64,000 bases of DNA. Origin: Acidulodesulfobacterium sp021802425. GTDB lineage: Bacteria; SZUA-79; Acidulodesulfobacterales; Acidulodesulfobacteraceae. Below are positions 35,601 through 43,376 of this stretch, in pieces. The notes below the pieces were generated by a model. That model ran no database searches, was not told where the DNA came from, and saw nothing but the letters and a program-made list of their open reading frames with translations. Position numbers and translations under genes: made by a program. The first letter of the stretch is position 1; each line of letters begins with the position of its first letter. The DNA is taken from the NCBI GenBank assembly GCA_021802425.1, contig JAJZXJ010000002.1:88370-152369 (forward strand). Reading direction: 5' to 3'.

Positions 35601-36233
35601 CTTAAAATTGCAATGTCAAACCTCGGAGATATTAATATGAATGCAACAAATGAGTACGGGGAGGCTTTAAACCGTTTAGATTTTTTACTGGCGCAAAAGA
35701 CTGATCTCGAAGGCTCTATTAAATCCTTAGAAAATATAATAAAGAAATTGGACATGGTATCGAAAGAAAAATTTAGTTCAAGTTTAAAGCAAATCAGGCT
35801 CAAATTTAACGAATTATTTATTTTTTTATTCGGGGGCGGCCACGCAGATATTTTAAATGTGTCATTGGAAGAGAGAAATGAAACCGACGAAAATGATATA
35901 CAGGGGATGGAAATTAATGCGCAAATACCGGGGAAAAAGTTTTCGGGTATAAATATTCTATCCCAGGGAGAAAGGGTTTTAGTTGCGATAAGCCTGCTTT
36001 TTTCCATTTTTTTGGTGAAAAAAACGCCTTTTTGTGTGATAGATGAAGTGGATGCGCCGTTAGATTATGCAAATAATGCCAGATATAACAGGCTTATAAG
36101 CGAGATATCCAATCATTCACAGGTAATTTTGGTAACCCATAACAAAAAAACTATGGAGATAGGCAAGAATATATTCGGAGTGACATCGAAACAGCCGGGG
36201 ATTTCCAAAATAGTTTCGGTTTCAATGAATTAA
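32598..36233 (+). CDS. smc: chromosome partition protein SMC
   Basis: SMC is an ABC-type ATPase that compacts and segregates chromosomes as a homodimer with ScpAB. The start is ATG 32598, behind a GCAGGGTG site. Domains: N-terminal head with Walker A GPNGCGKTN (about residue 32), long coiled coil, hinge (about 500-660), second coiled coil, and C-terminal head with Walker B CVIDEVDAPLD. Two key motifs are unusual: the Q-loop reads VDSSK (residues 142-146) instead of the common SQGK form, and the signature reads LSQGE (S1122) instead of LSGGE. 1211 residues, about normal. The pair smc-ftsY is common. Confidence 0.95.
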   Translation: MHLKFVELFGFKTFPDKIRIPFDTGINIIVGPNGCGKTNIVDAIRFILGEQTLKDLRLRNMNDIIFHGSNLRGQSSVALCRGVFVNDSPIDFKYKDFSEIMVERRHFKNKETEYRINGFLVSYREYLGFFNESGLSKYYSIVDSSKINALLNYKPNDLRLFFEEASGITKYKTQKKSASKKLEAAQLNLLRINDLYGEVERQLTLLKGQSEVLEKYKELEKEKRLCDYVLYDRLKRKINSDIDKHNENLDNYSSLFTSLTAKTVSIESDLTELKTLFDNLNDRYKRIANEKNKILIDMTKLNSDIDYGTLTIKKLESEIEKKNREISEQNDIKNRNAGKLGDYKNKELSDELGIKVLYEKLNDLNLIVAGKKESVLKIKGEAEIINDDILDITEKSQNVNNKLIFTVKNIKNIDARIYNTKDVIAKISQEIKTLEDSLAVKNDFILETVKDIKNLKGMLVLENEKLLKSSNELEALKLVKDSLEKGLIEIDVTISKLSDFIINREGFPEGTKRLLNSRRDYEAYPLSDLIEAETGFENIIWAGFEDLLEAVVVKGIEDAQKALDYLNNDKAGQAKIFIPGTRNNRFLRKDLQELAGRQDLLKQKGIVPLRDKIILNQKICHGGTLDLDDIGMNFYYSKNAQDILDYIKQTGFFPEVNIITNDGVIFLSNGFIIAGKNKNAESQNLFINKKKLSEYKNLKADKEKELNKANLLFEETRLKIKEIEAVIDKLNKDIRSKEMDELTAKNDIKHMDSQIIKSFERLNILKRELENLESEKAKALSEAEILKEERLLLEDELKIKSQEKLILETKLKSFEDEFENVKEDELKLKIEINSAEQNLNFLKKGIKDLESLLPGYSKRLDNLNLQIDNIKNEIRQTAGDIEGKQKNACGLNDALTSKESEIKTLEVDMGSTRDSINNIEKDLENAKREKSNIEKKRDTALTYINMYKEKLAELNSGEFSENEPISRISGHKPDTKSLNFLDAGGDYDKLSEENIKKNIEELKIAMSNLGDINMNATNEYGEALNRLDFLLAQKTDLEGSIKSLENIIKKLDMVSKEKFSSSLKQIRLKFNELFIFLFGGGHADILNVSLEERNETDENDIQGMEINAQIPGKKFSGINILSQGERVLVAISLLFSIFLVKKTPFCVIDEVDAPLDYANNARYNRLISEISNHSQVILVTHNKKTMEIGKNIFGVTSKQPGISKIVSVSMN

Positions 36234-36279
36234 CGGGAATTTACGATAAAAATTAATTTTTAAAAATAAGGGTTAATTA

Positions 36280-37212
36280 ATGAAAGTATTTGAAAAATTT
36301 AAAAATTTTAAGGACAGTCTTAAAAAAACGAAAGAGGCGTTATCGGAAAAAGTAAATTCCATTTTTAGTTTTACCAAGCTTGAACCTGAAGGTTTAGACA
36401 AGCTCGAAGAGGCATTAGTCTTATCCGATATATCTTTCCAAACGGCTAACGAAATAGTCGAGGGAATCAAAAAACGGGTCTTAAAAACCAAAGGCGGTGG
36501 AAACGGGCAAAGCCGGTTAACGGAAAGCGTAATTAAAGATGCCCTAAAAGACGAGATTAAGAGCAAAATATCAAAAGATTTCCCGGGGATTAATATAAAC
36601 AACGAAAAAAACATTTTTTTGATTGTCGGAGTGAACGGGGTAGGGAAGACCACTACCGTGGGGAAGCTCGGTAAATATTATGCCGGCATGGGTAAAAAGG
36701 TTATTATTGCCGCCTGCGACACATTTAGAGCCGCGGGAAAAGAGCAATTGGAAGTCTGGGGAAGTCGTACGGGCACCCCGGTGGTATCCGGAAAAGAAAA
36801 CCAAGACCCCGCATCCGTTGCCCATGACGCCGTTCAAAAATTAAAAGACAAAGATTTTAATCTGCTGATAATCGATACCGCAGGAAGGCTTCATAATAAA
36901 AAGCATCTGATGGAGGAATTATCAAAAATAAAAAGGATTATCTCGAAAACAAACGGACGTCCTCCCGACGAGACATTTATTGTAATAGATGCGAGTCTGG
37001 GGCAAAACTCTCTGGTTCAGGTAGAGCAATTTAAAGAACTTATAGATATTTCAGGGGTTATCATTACAAAATTAGACGGTTCGGCAAAAGGCGGAATAAT
37101 TATCGATATCATACATAAACTAAATTTACCCGTTAGATTTATAGGCACTGGCGAGTCCCCCGATAAAATATCCGAGTTTTCCCCTGAAATTTTTGCGGAC
37201 GGGCTGTTTTAA
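36280..37212 (+). CDS. ftsY: signal recognition particle receptor FtsY
   Basis: FtsY receives SRP-ribosome complexes at the membrane. It is a short form of 310 residues: no long acidic A domain, a brief charged N-terminus, then the four-helix N domain and the G domain. GTPase motifs: GVNGVGKTTTVGKL (G1), DTFRAAGKEQL, DTAGRLHNK (G3), TKLDGSAKGG (G4). The usual DANTGQ is DASLGQ. It follows smc by 46 bp. Confidence 0.96.
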   Translation: MKVFEKFKNFKDSLKKTKEALSEKVNSIFSFTKLEPEGLDKLEEALVLSDISFQTANEIVEGIKKRVLKTKGGGNGQSRLTESVIKDALKDEIKSKISKDFPGININNEKNIFLIVGVNGVGKTTTVGKLGKYYAGMGKKVIIAACDTFRAAGKEQLEVWGSRTGTPVVSGKENQDPASVAHDAVQKLKDKDFNLLIIDTAGRLHNKKHLMEELSKIKRIISKTNGRPPDETFIVIDASLGQNSLVQVEQFKELIDISGVIITKLDGSAKGGIIIDIIHKLNLPVRFIGTGESPDKISEFSPEIFADGLF

Positions 37213-37274
37213 TTTAAAATTTTAATTTTGATTTGCTTTACAAGCTTTTAAAAAAAATATAAAATAAAAAACTT

Positions 37275-38324
37275 ATGGACTATAAAAACGCAGGTGTTGA
37301 CATAGAGGCGGGAAAAAAAGCGGTTTTTGATATTTCCCAGGTAGTGAAAAGCACTTACACTAAAGGGGTTATCGATAACTTTGGTTTATTCGGTTCGTTA
37401 TTTTCTATAGGCGAGCTTAATTTTAAAAATCCGGTTCTGGTTTCTGGGACGGACGGGGTGGGAACAAAACTTAAGGTCGCCTTTGCCGCAAATAAACACG
37501 ACACCATAGGTATTGACCTTGTTGCAATGAGCGTTAACGATATTGCATGTTTGGGAGCTAAACCGCTTTTTTTTCTCGATTACATATCCACTTCGAACTT
37601 AAAGCCCGATGTTATTACGGAAATCGTCTCGGGAATAGCGGAGGGGTGTAAATTGGCAAAATGTTCGCTTCTGGGGGGCGAAATGGCTGAAATGCCTTCT
37701 TTTTACCTGAAAGATGAATACGATTTAGCCGGCTTTGCCGTAGGCATAGTTGAAAAAGATGAAATTATTAACGGTTCCAATATCGGAGAAGGCGACAAAA
37801 TAATAGGCGTAGCATCCAGCGGCTTGCATTCAAACGGTTATTCTTTAGCCCGTAAAATAATATTTGAACTTATGGGGCTAAATATTAACGATGTTCTGCT
37901 ATCTTCCGGCAAAACCGCGGGAGAAGTTCTGTTGGAGCCCACTATGATTTATTCCGAACTTATACAAAATCTTAAAAAAAACTTCAAAATAAAAGGAATT
38001 GCCCATATAACGGGGGGAGGATTACCCGAAAACCTCATTAGAATTTTACCCGATAATATTACGGCTAAAATAGATAAAAGTTCATGGAAAATGCCGGAGC
38101 TTTTTAATATATTAAAAGAAAAGGGCGGGATTGAAGATAACGAATTTTATAAAGTATTTAATGCGGGCATAGGTTTGGCCATAGTGGTCGGTAAAAATGT
38201 TTTAAATGAGGCGCTTTCTTTTATTAACGATTTAGAATATACAGATTCAAAACGGTTCGCGGCTTATGAAATCGGCGAAGCCGTTTTTTCGAAAAAATCC
38301 GCAAAGGATGTCATGTTATATTGA
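37275..38324 (+). CDS. purM: phosphoribosylformylglycinamidine cyclo-ligase
   Basis: PurM (AIR synthetase) closes the imidazole ring in purine synthesis, using ATP. The motifs are VSGTDGVGTKLKVAF, VNDIACLGAKPLFFLDY, LLGGEMAEMPSFY and IAHITGGGLPENL. 349 residues. No clear ribosome site precedes the ATG; an AT-rich TATAAA element lies about 12-17 bases upstream of it. Confidence 0.97.
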   Translation: MDYKNAGVDIEAGKKAVFDISQVVKSTYTKGVIDNFGLFGSLFSIGELNFKNPVLVSGTDGVGTKLKVAFAANKHDTIGIDLVAMSVNDIACLGAKPLFFLDYISTSNLKPDVITEIVSGIAEGCKLAKCSLLGGEMAEMPSFYLKDEYDLAGFAVGIVEKDEIINGSNIGEGDKIIGVASSGLHSNGYSLARKIIFELMGLNINDVLLSSGKTAGEVLLEPTMIYSELIQNLKKNFKIKGIAHITGGGLPENLIRILPDNITAKIDKSSWKMPELFNILKEKGGIEDNEFYKVFNAGIGLAIVVGKNVLNEALSFINDLEYTDSKRFAAYEIGEAVFSKKSAKDVMLY

Positions 38325-38376
38325 TTAATGATGATTATTAACCGAAAAGTTATTTTAAAATTAATAACCCCGTCCA

Positions 38377-39000
38377 ATGACTTCAAACACAGTTAATCCG
38401 CAAGATAATAAAAATTGCGTTATTTTAGCATCGGGCAACGGTTCAAATGCTTTAAATATAATTAATCATTTTTTGACCGGCAAAAAAAATAATGGTATTA
38501 ACATAGTTGCCGTTGTTTCCAATGTAGCAGCCGCCCCCGTGATAGAAAAAGTAAAAAAAATAGCCCCGTTTATTCCCGTTTTTGCCATACCTTTTAATAA
38601 TTTATCGGAAAGAGATGCATTTGAGAGCGAACTTGAAAAGATAATTAAAAATTACGGCGTTGAATTGATTATTCTTGCAGGGTTTATGAAAGTGCTCTCC
38701 AAAGAATTCGTGTCAAAGTTTTCACATAAGATAATTAATATACATCCTTCATTGCTGCCGTCTTTTAAAGGGAAAGACGCAATTAAAAAGGCTTATGATT
38801 ACGGCGTAAAATATACGGGGGTGACCATACATTATGTAACGGAGGAAGTTGATTCCGGGCCTATAATATTGCAAGAGGTTGTTAAAATAGATGAAGGGGA
38901 TACTATCGAATCGTTAGAGGCAAAAATACATAATATCGAGCATAAAATTTATCCTGTCGCTTTAGAGTTGCTGGCAAATAAGGCTTATAAGGCGGGGTAA
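38377..39000 (+). CDS. purN: phosphoribosylglycinamide formyltransferase
   Basis: PurN transfers a formyl group from formyl-THF to GAR, the third step of purine synthesis. The motif ASGNGSNALNII is the substrate loop, and catalytic N-H-D residues are in INIHPSLLPSFKG and GVTIHYVTEEVDSGPII. 207 residues. It is paired with purM; purA is at 49.7 kb. Confidence 0.96.
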   Translation: MTSNTVNPQDNKNCVILASGNGSNALNIINHFLTGKKNNGINIVAVVSNVAAAPVIEKVKKIAPFIPVFAIPFNNLSERDAFESELEKIIKNYGVELIILAGFMKVLSKEFVSKFSHKIINIHPSLLPSFKGKDAIKKAYDYGVKYTGVTIHYVTEEVDSGPIILQEVVKIDEGDTIESLEAKIHNIEHKIYPVALELLANKAYKAG

Positions 39001-39117
39001 TTTAATATCGCAAAATTATTAAACCTGTATTCCCGTGATACCCGCTGCAATAATTTAATTTATTCCTCAAGTCTAAAATTAAGGTAATGTAATAATTAAT
39101 TTATTATTGGTATAAAT

Positions 39118-40017
39118 TTGAATCCAACTATTAATCGAGAAAATATATTTAACAAATTAAGATTTATATCCTATATCGGCATATCTATAAATCTGATTTT
39201 AACGCTGGCCAAGTTTTATATCGGGATTGCCGGGCATTCTACTGCTCTTGTGGCGGACGGCTTTAATTCACTCTCCGATATATTCGCAGGTTTTGTTGTT
39301 TATCTGTCTTTTAAAATATCAAGCAAACCTGAAGATAAGGAGCATCCATACGGTCATGCAAAGGCTGAAATGATCGCTACTTTTGTCGTTGCCTTAATCC
39401 TGTTTCTTTTCGGGTTTTCGATTATAGTATGGTCGTCTTTAAAACTATATTTCCATCAATACGAAAAGCCTGCTTTAGATACATTAATCGTTGCATTATC
39501 GACCGTTATTATAAAGGAAATTCTTTATAAATGGACTTTAAGATGGGGAAAACTTTTAAAATCCTCGGGTTTGGTTGCTACGGCTTACGATCACAGGAGC
39601 GATGTTTTTGCGTCGATTGCCGTTGTAATCGGCATTTTGTTTGCAATAAAGGGCTATTTTTATATGGACCCTGTTGCCGGAATTGTCGTTAGTTTTTTTA
39701 TTTTTCGTCTTGCGGTAAAACTTATAAAGGAATCTATCGGTAATCTTATGGATGAAAGCCCGCCCGCCTTTGTTATAGATAAAATAAAAGCCGTGATTAC
39801 AGGAGTAAAAGGAGTAGAAAGAATTACAAGCATAAAAGTTAGAAGGTCGGGGCCGTATCTTTATGTAGATGTCGAAATAGAGATTAATCCGAATATGACC
39901 GTGAAAATGTCCCATGATATTGCGGAAAATGTTAAAGAAAGATTAATAATTTCCAATCAGTACATAAACGAGGTTATGGTTCATATAAACCCTTATGATA
40001 ATCACATGGCCAAATAA
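39118..40017 (+). CDS. cation diffusion facilitator (CDF) efflux transporter, possibly Mn type
   Basis: A six-helix CDF protein of 299 residues with a C-terminal cytoplasmic ferredoxin-like domain (about 205-295). Metal-site motifs are NSLSD in TM2 and DHRSD in TM5. FieF/YiiP has DxxxD and HxxxD at these places; the N/D pattern is closer to manganese-exporting CDFs. This reading is inference. HPYGH at the TM2-TM3 loop is a family mark. The start is a TTG at 39118 with no clear ribosome site, so the 5' end is uncertain. The 117 bases upstream show no recognisable riboswitch. Confidence 0.88.
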   Translation: MNPTINRENIFNKLRFISYIGISINLILTLAKFYIGIAGHSTALVADGFNSLSDIFAGFVVYLSFKISSKPEDKEHPYGHAKAEMIATFVVALILFLFGFSIIVWSSLKLYFHQYEKPALDTLIVALSTVIIKEILYKWTLRWGKLLKSSGLVATAYDHRSDVFASIAVVIGILFAIKGYFYMDPVAGIVVSFFIFRLAVKLIKESIGNLMDESPPAFVIDKIKAVITGVKGVERITSIKVRRSGPYLYVDVEIEINPNMTVKMSHDIAENVKERLIISNQYINEVMVHINPYDNHMAK

Positions 40018-40026
40018 AGATGAATT

Positions 40027-40068
40027 TTGACAAAAGTCACATAGGCATTAGATAAATACGGTTATAAT
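40027..40068 (+). promoter_or_regulatory. candidate promoter with FNR/CRP-like operator
   Basis: TTGAC-AAAA-GTCAC (40027-40040) is a near-palindrome of the FNR/CRP-superfamily form TTGAN-N4-NTCAA. A perfect TATAAT lies at 40063-40068. If transcription starts about 7 bases after it (about 40075), the operator centre at 40033.5 is near -41.5, the class II activation position. No -35 box fits this -10 at 16-18 bp, which is consistent with activator dependence. All inference from spacing and sequence. Confidence 0.35.
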
Positions 40069-40111
40069 ATACCTGAATATTATATATGGGAAGAGGCGGG
40101 CGCATATAATT

Positions 40112-40651
40112 ATGGATATTTATGTTCAAATAAAAAATAAAAAAGGGGAAGTATTTAAGGTTGTCAATTTTGGAAGGGATGATTATTTTGAATTTTTTAA
40201 AAAACATATCGGCGAAATAAAGGGTGAAAAGGATTTTCCTATATTTTTCACGGAATTTAAAATTAATAATTACCTCGATGTCAAAAAAGTTAAGCAACTC
40301 AGGGAAGAGATTAAAAATATTGCAGGGCTCATAGGAAAAGACATCGAGAAATACAGAGAATTACTTGAAAAAAGGGCGCGAATAGAGGCGGATATTCTTA
40401 ACCATTCTTCTTTAAAGAATTTAATGATAATAGGCGCAAATAGGCTTGAAGAGATGGGCGATGAAATTGGCGAAACAGGAATTGACAATCAGCTAAAAGT
40501 TATCAGGGAAGAGATTTGCAAGCTCGACGAAAACGAGCTTTTTTTGGATAGGGAAAGGGATAAACTTAAAATGCTATTCGATGTTGAATTATTATTTGAT
40601 ATATTACAGGAAAGCATTAAATCATCGTCCGGCATTTATATTAAGAATTAA
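40112..40651 (+). CDS. conserved-looking protein of unknown function, coiled coil
   Basis: I do not recognise this 179-residue protein. The first 55 residues or so are mixed beta and aromatic (VVNFGRDDYFEFFKKHIGE). The rest is rich in Lys, Glu, Leu and Ile with heptad-like spacing, for example LREEIKNIAGLIGKDIEKYR, suggesting a coiled coil. There is no signal peptide or membrane segment and no Cys-rich site apart from one Cys. It stands alone between a CDF transporter and a convergent regulator gene. Its codon use looks like that of neighbours. Confidence 0.75.
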   Translation: MDIYVQIKNKKGEVFKVVNFGRDDYFEFFKKHIGEIKGEKDFPIFFTEFKINNYLDVKKVKQLREEIKNIAGLIGKDIEKYRELLEKRARIEADILNHSSLKNLMIIGANRLEEMGDEIGETGIDNQLKVIREEICKLDENELFLDRERDKLKMLFDVELLFDILQESIKSSSGIYIKN

Positions 40652-40677
40652 CCCAAAATTAAAATCACCGGCCTCAT

Positions 40678-42126
40678 TTATTTTGGACTTTTCAAATTAA
40701 TATTGTATTCTTTAATTTTTTTTCTTAAGGTGTTCCTGTTTATTCCCAATAATTGAGAGGCTTTTATCTGATTGCATTTGCATATATTAAGTATTTCCTC
40801 TATGACCGTCTTTTCGGTTGTTCCTATAATTGTTTTATATACATCATTTAAATTGGTATTTTTAATTTTTTCTATATAGGTTTTTATGCGCTGCCTTATA
40901 ATATCCTCGAAAGAGCCGATATCGCTTATCTGATCCTTTGCATATTTTTGCGAATTTATTATATTACCCGTATTGATTATCTCTTTAAAATCTTCTGGCG
41001 TTAATATGGAAGATGGAGACATAACCATTGCCCTTCTTATGGCGTTTTCAAGCTCTCTTATATTTCCGGGGAAATTGTAAGATTGCAGGTATATCATTGC
41101 GTCTTCATTTAGCTGCTTTTCGGGAATAAAAAACTCTTTTGCGAATTTTTTAATAAAAAAGTTTGCCAAAATCGGTATATCGGATTTCCTTTCTCTTAAC
41201 GGAGGCAATGTTATTTCTATGACATTTAGCCTGTAATATAAATCCTCTCTAAATTTCGAATCTTTAATCATTGTTTTTAGATTTTTATTGGTAGCCGCTA
41301 TAATCCTCACATCTATCTTTATGGGTTTGTTTGATCCAATGTGTTCGACCTCCTTCTCCTGCAATACCCTTAAAAGTTTGGCCTGCAGGTTTAACGGCAT
41401 ATCTCCGATTTCGTCAAGGAATATGGTGCCGCCGTTTGCCTGAACGAATTTACCTTCCCTTTTTTCATTTGCGCCGGTGTATGACCCCTTTTCATGGCCA
41501 AATAGCTCCGATTCAAGCAGTTCGGAAGGAACCGACGGGGTATTTACCACTACAAACGGCTTATCGCTTCTTATGCTGTTTAAATGTATAGCTCTTGCGA
41601 CCAATTCCTTGCCCGTGCCGGATTCCCCCAGAATTAATACGGTAAGATTATTGTGGGATAATTTACCTATCGTTTTGAAAACTTCCTGCATAGTCTTTGA
41701 TTTCCCGACTAATAGCGTATCAAGAAAATCATCGCTTCTAAGCCCTTCCCCCGTTTTTGAATATTCATCCTTTTTAATTTTATTAATTATGCCTACAATT
41801 TCGTCCAGTTCAAACGGTTTGGTTATGTAATCGTAAGCCCCCTTCTTCATTGCATCTATGGCATTTATCATGGTATTTTGAGCGGTCATTATAATGACAT
41901 TAGGTTTGTAGGGTAATTTCTTTGTATATGATAGAACCTCCATACCGTTTATTTTTGGGATTCTAATGTCTAAAAATACGGCAAAGTATTCATTCTGCTG
42001 AATATAGGAGATTGCCTTTTCTCCATCCGTTGCGGTATCTATTATGAATTCATCTTCTAAAAGCTTTTTCAGTACATATACCAAACTTTCTTCGTCATCG
42101 ACTATTAATATTCTATTTTTTTGCAT
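40678..42126 (-). CDS. sigma-54-dependent response regulator, NtrC family
   Basis: Domains in order: receiver (about 1-120) with acidic DDEES, the phospho-Asp in FLDIRIPKING, and the T/S and K of MTAQN and ITKPFEL; AAA domain (about 145-385) with Walker A GESGTGKE, the sigma-54 contact loop GSYTGA (common form GAFTGA), Walker B GGTIFLDEIGD and arginine fingers near FREDLYYRLNV; C-terminal Fis-type helix-turn-helix ending CNQIKASQLLGINRNTLRKK. 482 residues. It should activate sigma-54 promoters. No histidine kinase gene is adjacent, so the partner is unknown. It is followed by the convergent unknown gene across a 26-bp gap. Confidence 0.95.
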   Translation of the reverse strand: MQKNRILIVDDEESLVYVLKKLLEDEFIIDTATDGEKAISYIQQNEYFAVFLDIRIPKINGMEVLSYTKKLPYKPNVIIMTAQNTMINAIDAMKKGAYDYITKPFELDEIVGIINKIKKDEYSKTGEGLRSDDFLDTLLVGKSKTMQEVFKTIGKLSHNNLTVLILGESGTGKELVARAIHLNSIRSDKPFVVVNTPSVPSELLESELFGHEKGSYTGANEKREGKFVQANGGTIFLDEIGDMPLNLQAKLLRVLQEKEVEHIGSNKPIKIDVRIIAATNKNLKTMIKDSKFREDLYYRLNVIEITLPPLRERKSDIPILANFFIKKFAKEFFIPEKQLNEDAMIYLQSYNFPGNIRELENAIRRAMVMSPSSILTPEDFKEIINTGNIINSQKYAKDQISDIGSFEDIIRQRIKTYIEKIKNTNLNDVYKTIIGTTEKTVIEEILNICKCNQIKASQLLGINRNTLRKKIKEYNINLKSPK

Positions 42127-42154
42127 CTTTTAATTAATTATATCACATTAAATA

Positions 42155-43360
42155 TTATATAAAATAAACATCGATATAATCGTCTTCTTCTATTTCAAAG
42201 GTATTCTCGGGGATTGATATAACGGAGTTTATGTGGCCGAGGGCGCTAATCATTGCCGGACCGTGTTTTTTGTAATCTTCGGAATAAAAGCATCCATTTT
42301 TACTGTAAGTGTAGGCAGGAATAAATTCTCTTCTTTTATGGTTTTTGATATATTTAAATAAAGACCGTGATTTTGCGGTTCTAATACTATTTTTTATGTC
42401 AATCTGGTTTCCGATAAACGGCTTTAAAAAAACGACTAAACAGGTAAAAAATGCCATAGGATTACCCGGAAGCATAAATACGGGTATGTTGTTATTAAAG
42501 AGTCCAAATGAAAATGGTTTGGCAGGCTTTATGGCAACCTGCCTGAATTTAATATTAAGCCCTGATTCGATAAGCGCTTTTTCCGTAAAGTCCTTTTCTC
42601 CAAAGGATGCCCCGGCCGAAGTTATTATAATCTTGCTTGACTTCAAAGCCGTTCTTATCGCATTTTTAATCACGGTCAAATTGTCTTTGCATACGACGTT
42701 TTTCACCACCGAACAGCCGTTTTGAGATAAAAAAAGTTCTGCCAATATTCCATTTGAGTTAAAAACCCTGCCATACCTGAATCTTTGATTTAAAGTCAAT
42801 ATTTCATTACCCGTTGAAATTATCGAGACGGGGATTTTTTCATATACATTAATCTGTTTAATATTGCAAGAAGCAAGTAAGGCAATGACTTCCGGCGTTA
42901 ATCGGGTGTTTTTATCTAAAATCTTGCCCCCTTCTTTTATGTCCTCGCCCTTTTTCCGGACATTTTTATTTGATTTAATAGGCGATGTTATGATGAGGCG
43001 GCCGCCTATAACCTTTGCATCCTCTAAAGGCAAAACGGCGTCTAATTTGTCCGGTAAATAGCCGCCGGTCATTATTTTTACTGCCCTGTCTTCCCTGATA
43101 TTTTTTTTCGAGTTATCCCCGGCATATATCGTATCCGGCTCTATCTCTAATCTTAATTCCCCCGAAGTTATATTTTGCGTTAGCGAAGATTTTAGGGCAT
43201 AACCGTCCATTGCCGAATTATCCTCGGCCGGAAGGTCTAATTTTGACGGCACATCCCTGTAAGCTACCCTATTTAAAGAATCTAATAAGGGGATGTTTTC
43301 GGATTTTACCTTGATTTTAATGGAATTTAATATCTTTAAAGCTTCATCAAAGCTGGTCAT
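42155..43360 (-). CDS. moeA: molybdopterin molybdenumtransferase MoeA
   Basis: MoeA inserts molybdate into adenylylated molybdopterin. The 401-residue protein has the typical patterns DNSAMDGYAL, the GEDIKEGGKIL segment, ISTGNEI, SAGASFGEKDF and the MPT-binding LPGNPMAFFTC. Molybdoenzymes (for example formate dehydrogenase or a sulfur or nitrate reductase) are therefore expected elsewhere. It follows mltD in the minus-strand group after 16 bp. Confidence 0.95.
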   Translation of the reverse strand: MTSFDEALKILNSIKIKVKSENIPLLDSLNRVAYRDVPSKLDLPAEDNSAMDGYALKSSLTQNITSGELRLEIEPDTIYAGDNSKKNIREDRAVKIMTGGYLPDKLDAVLPLEDAKVIGGRLIITSPIKSNKNVRKKGEDIKEGGKILDKNTRLTPEVIALLASCNIKQINVYEKIPVSIISTGNEILTLNQRFRYGRVFNSNGILAELFLSQNGCSVVKNVVCKDNLTVIKNAIRTALKSSKIIITSAGASFGEKDFTEKALIESGLNIKFRQVAIKPAKPFSFGLFNNNIPVFMLPGNPMAFFTCLVVFLKPFIGNQIDIKNSIRTAKSRSLFKYIKNHKRREFIPAYTYSKNGCFYSEDYKKHGPAMISALGHINSVISIPENTFEIEEDDYIDVYFI

Positions 43361-43376
43361 AATAATGTTTTATTCT

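Noticed and set aside
37233..37263. Promoter before purM (TTGCTT or TTTACA with TATAAA)
   Set aside because: Spacing is 19 or 15 bp and the region is a run of A and T; evidence is too weak to list.
39001..39117. Manganese (yybP-ykoY) riboswitch before the CDF gene
   Set aside because: The AT-rich 117 bases show no conserved riboswitch loops or terminator.
41331..41830. Plus-strand open frames opposite the NtrC-type gene
   Set aside because: They run opposite to a clearly conserved AAA domain and have no family-like motif, ribosome site or promoter.
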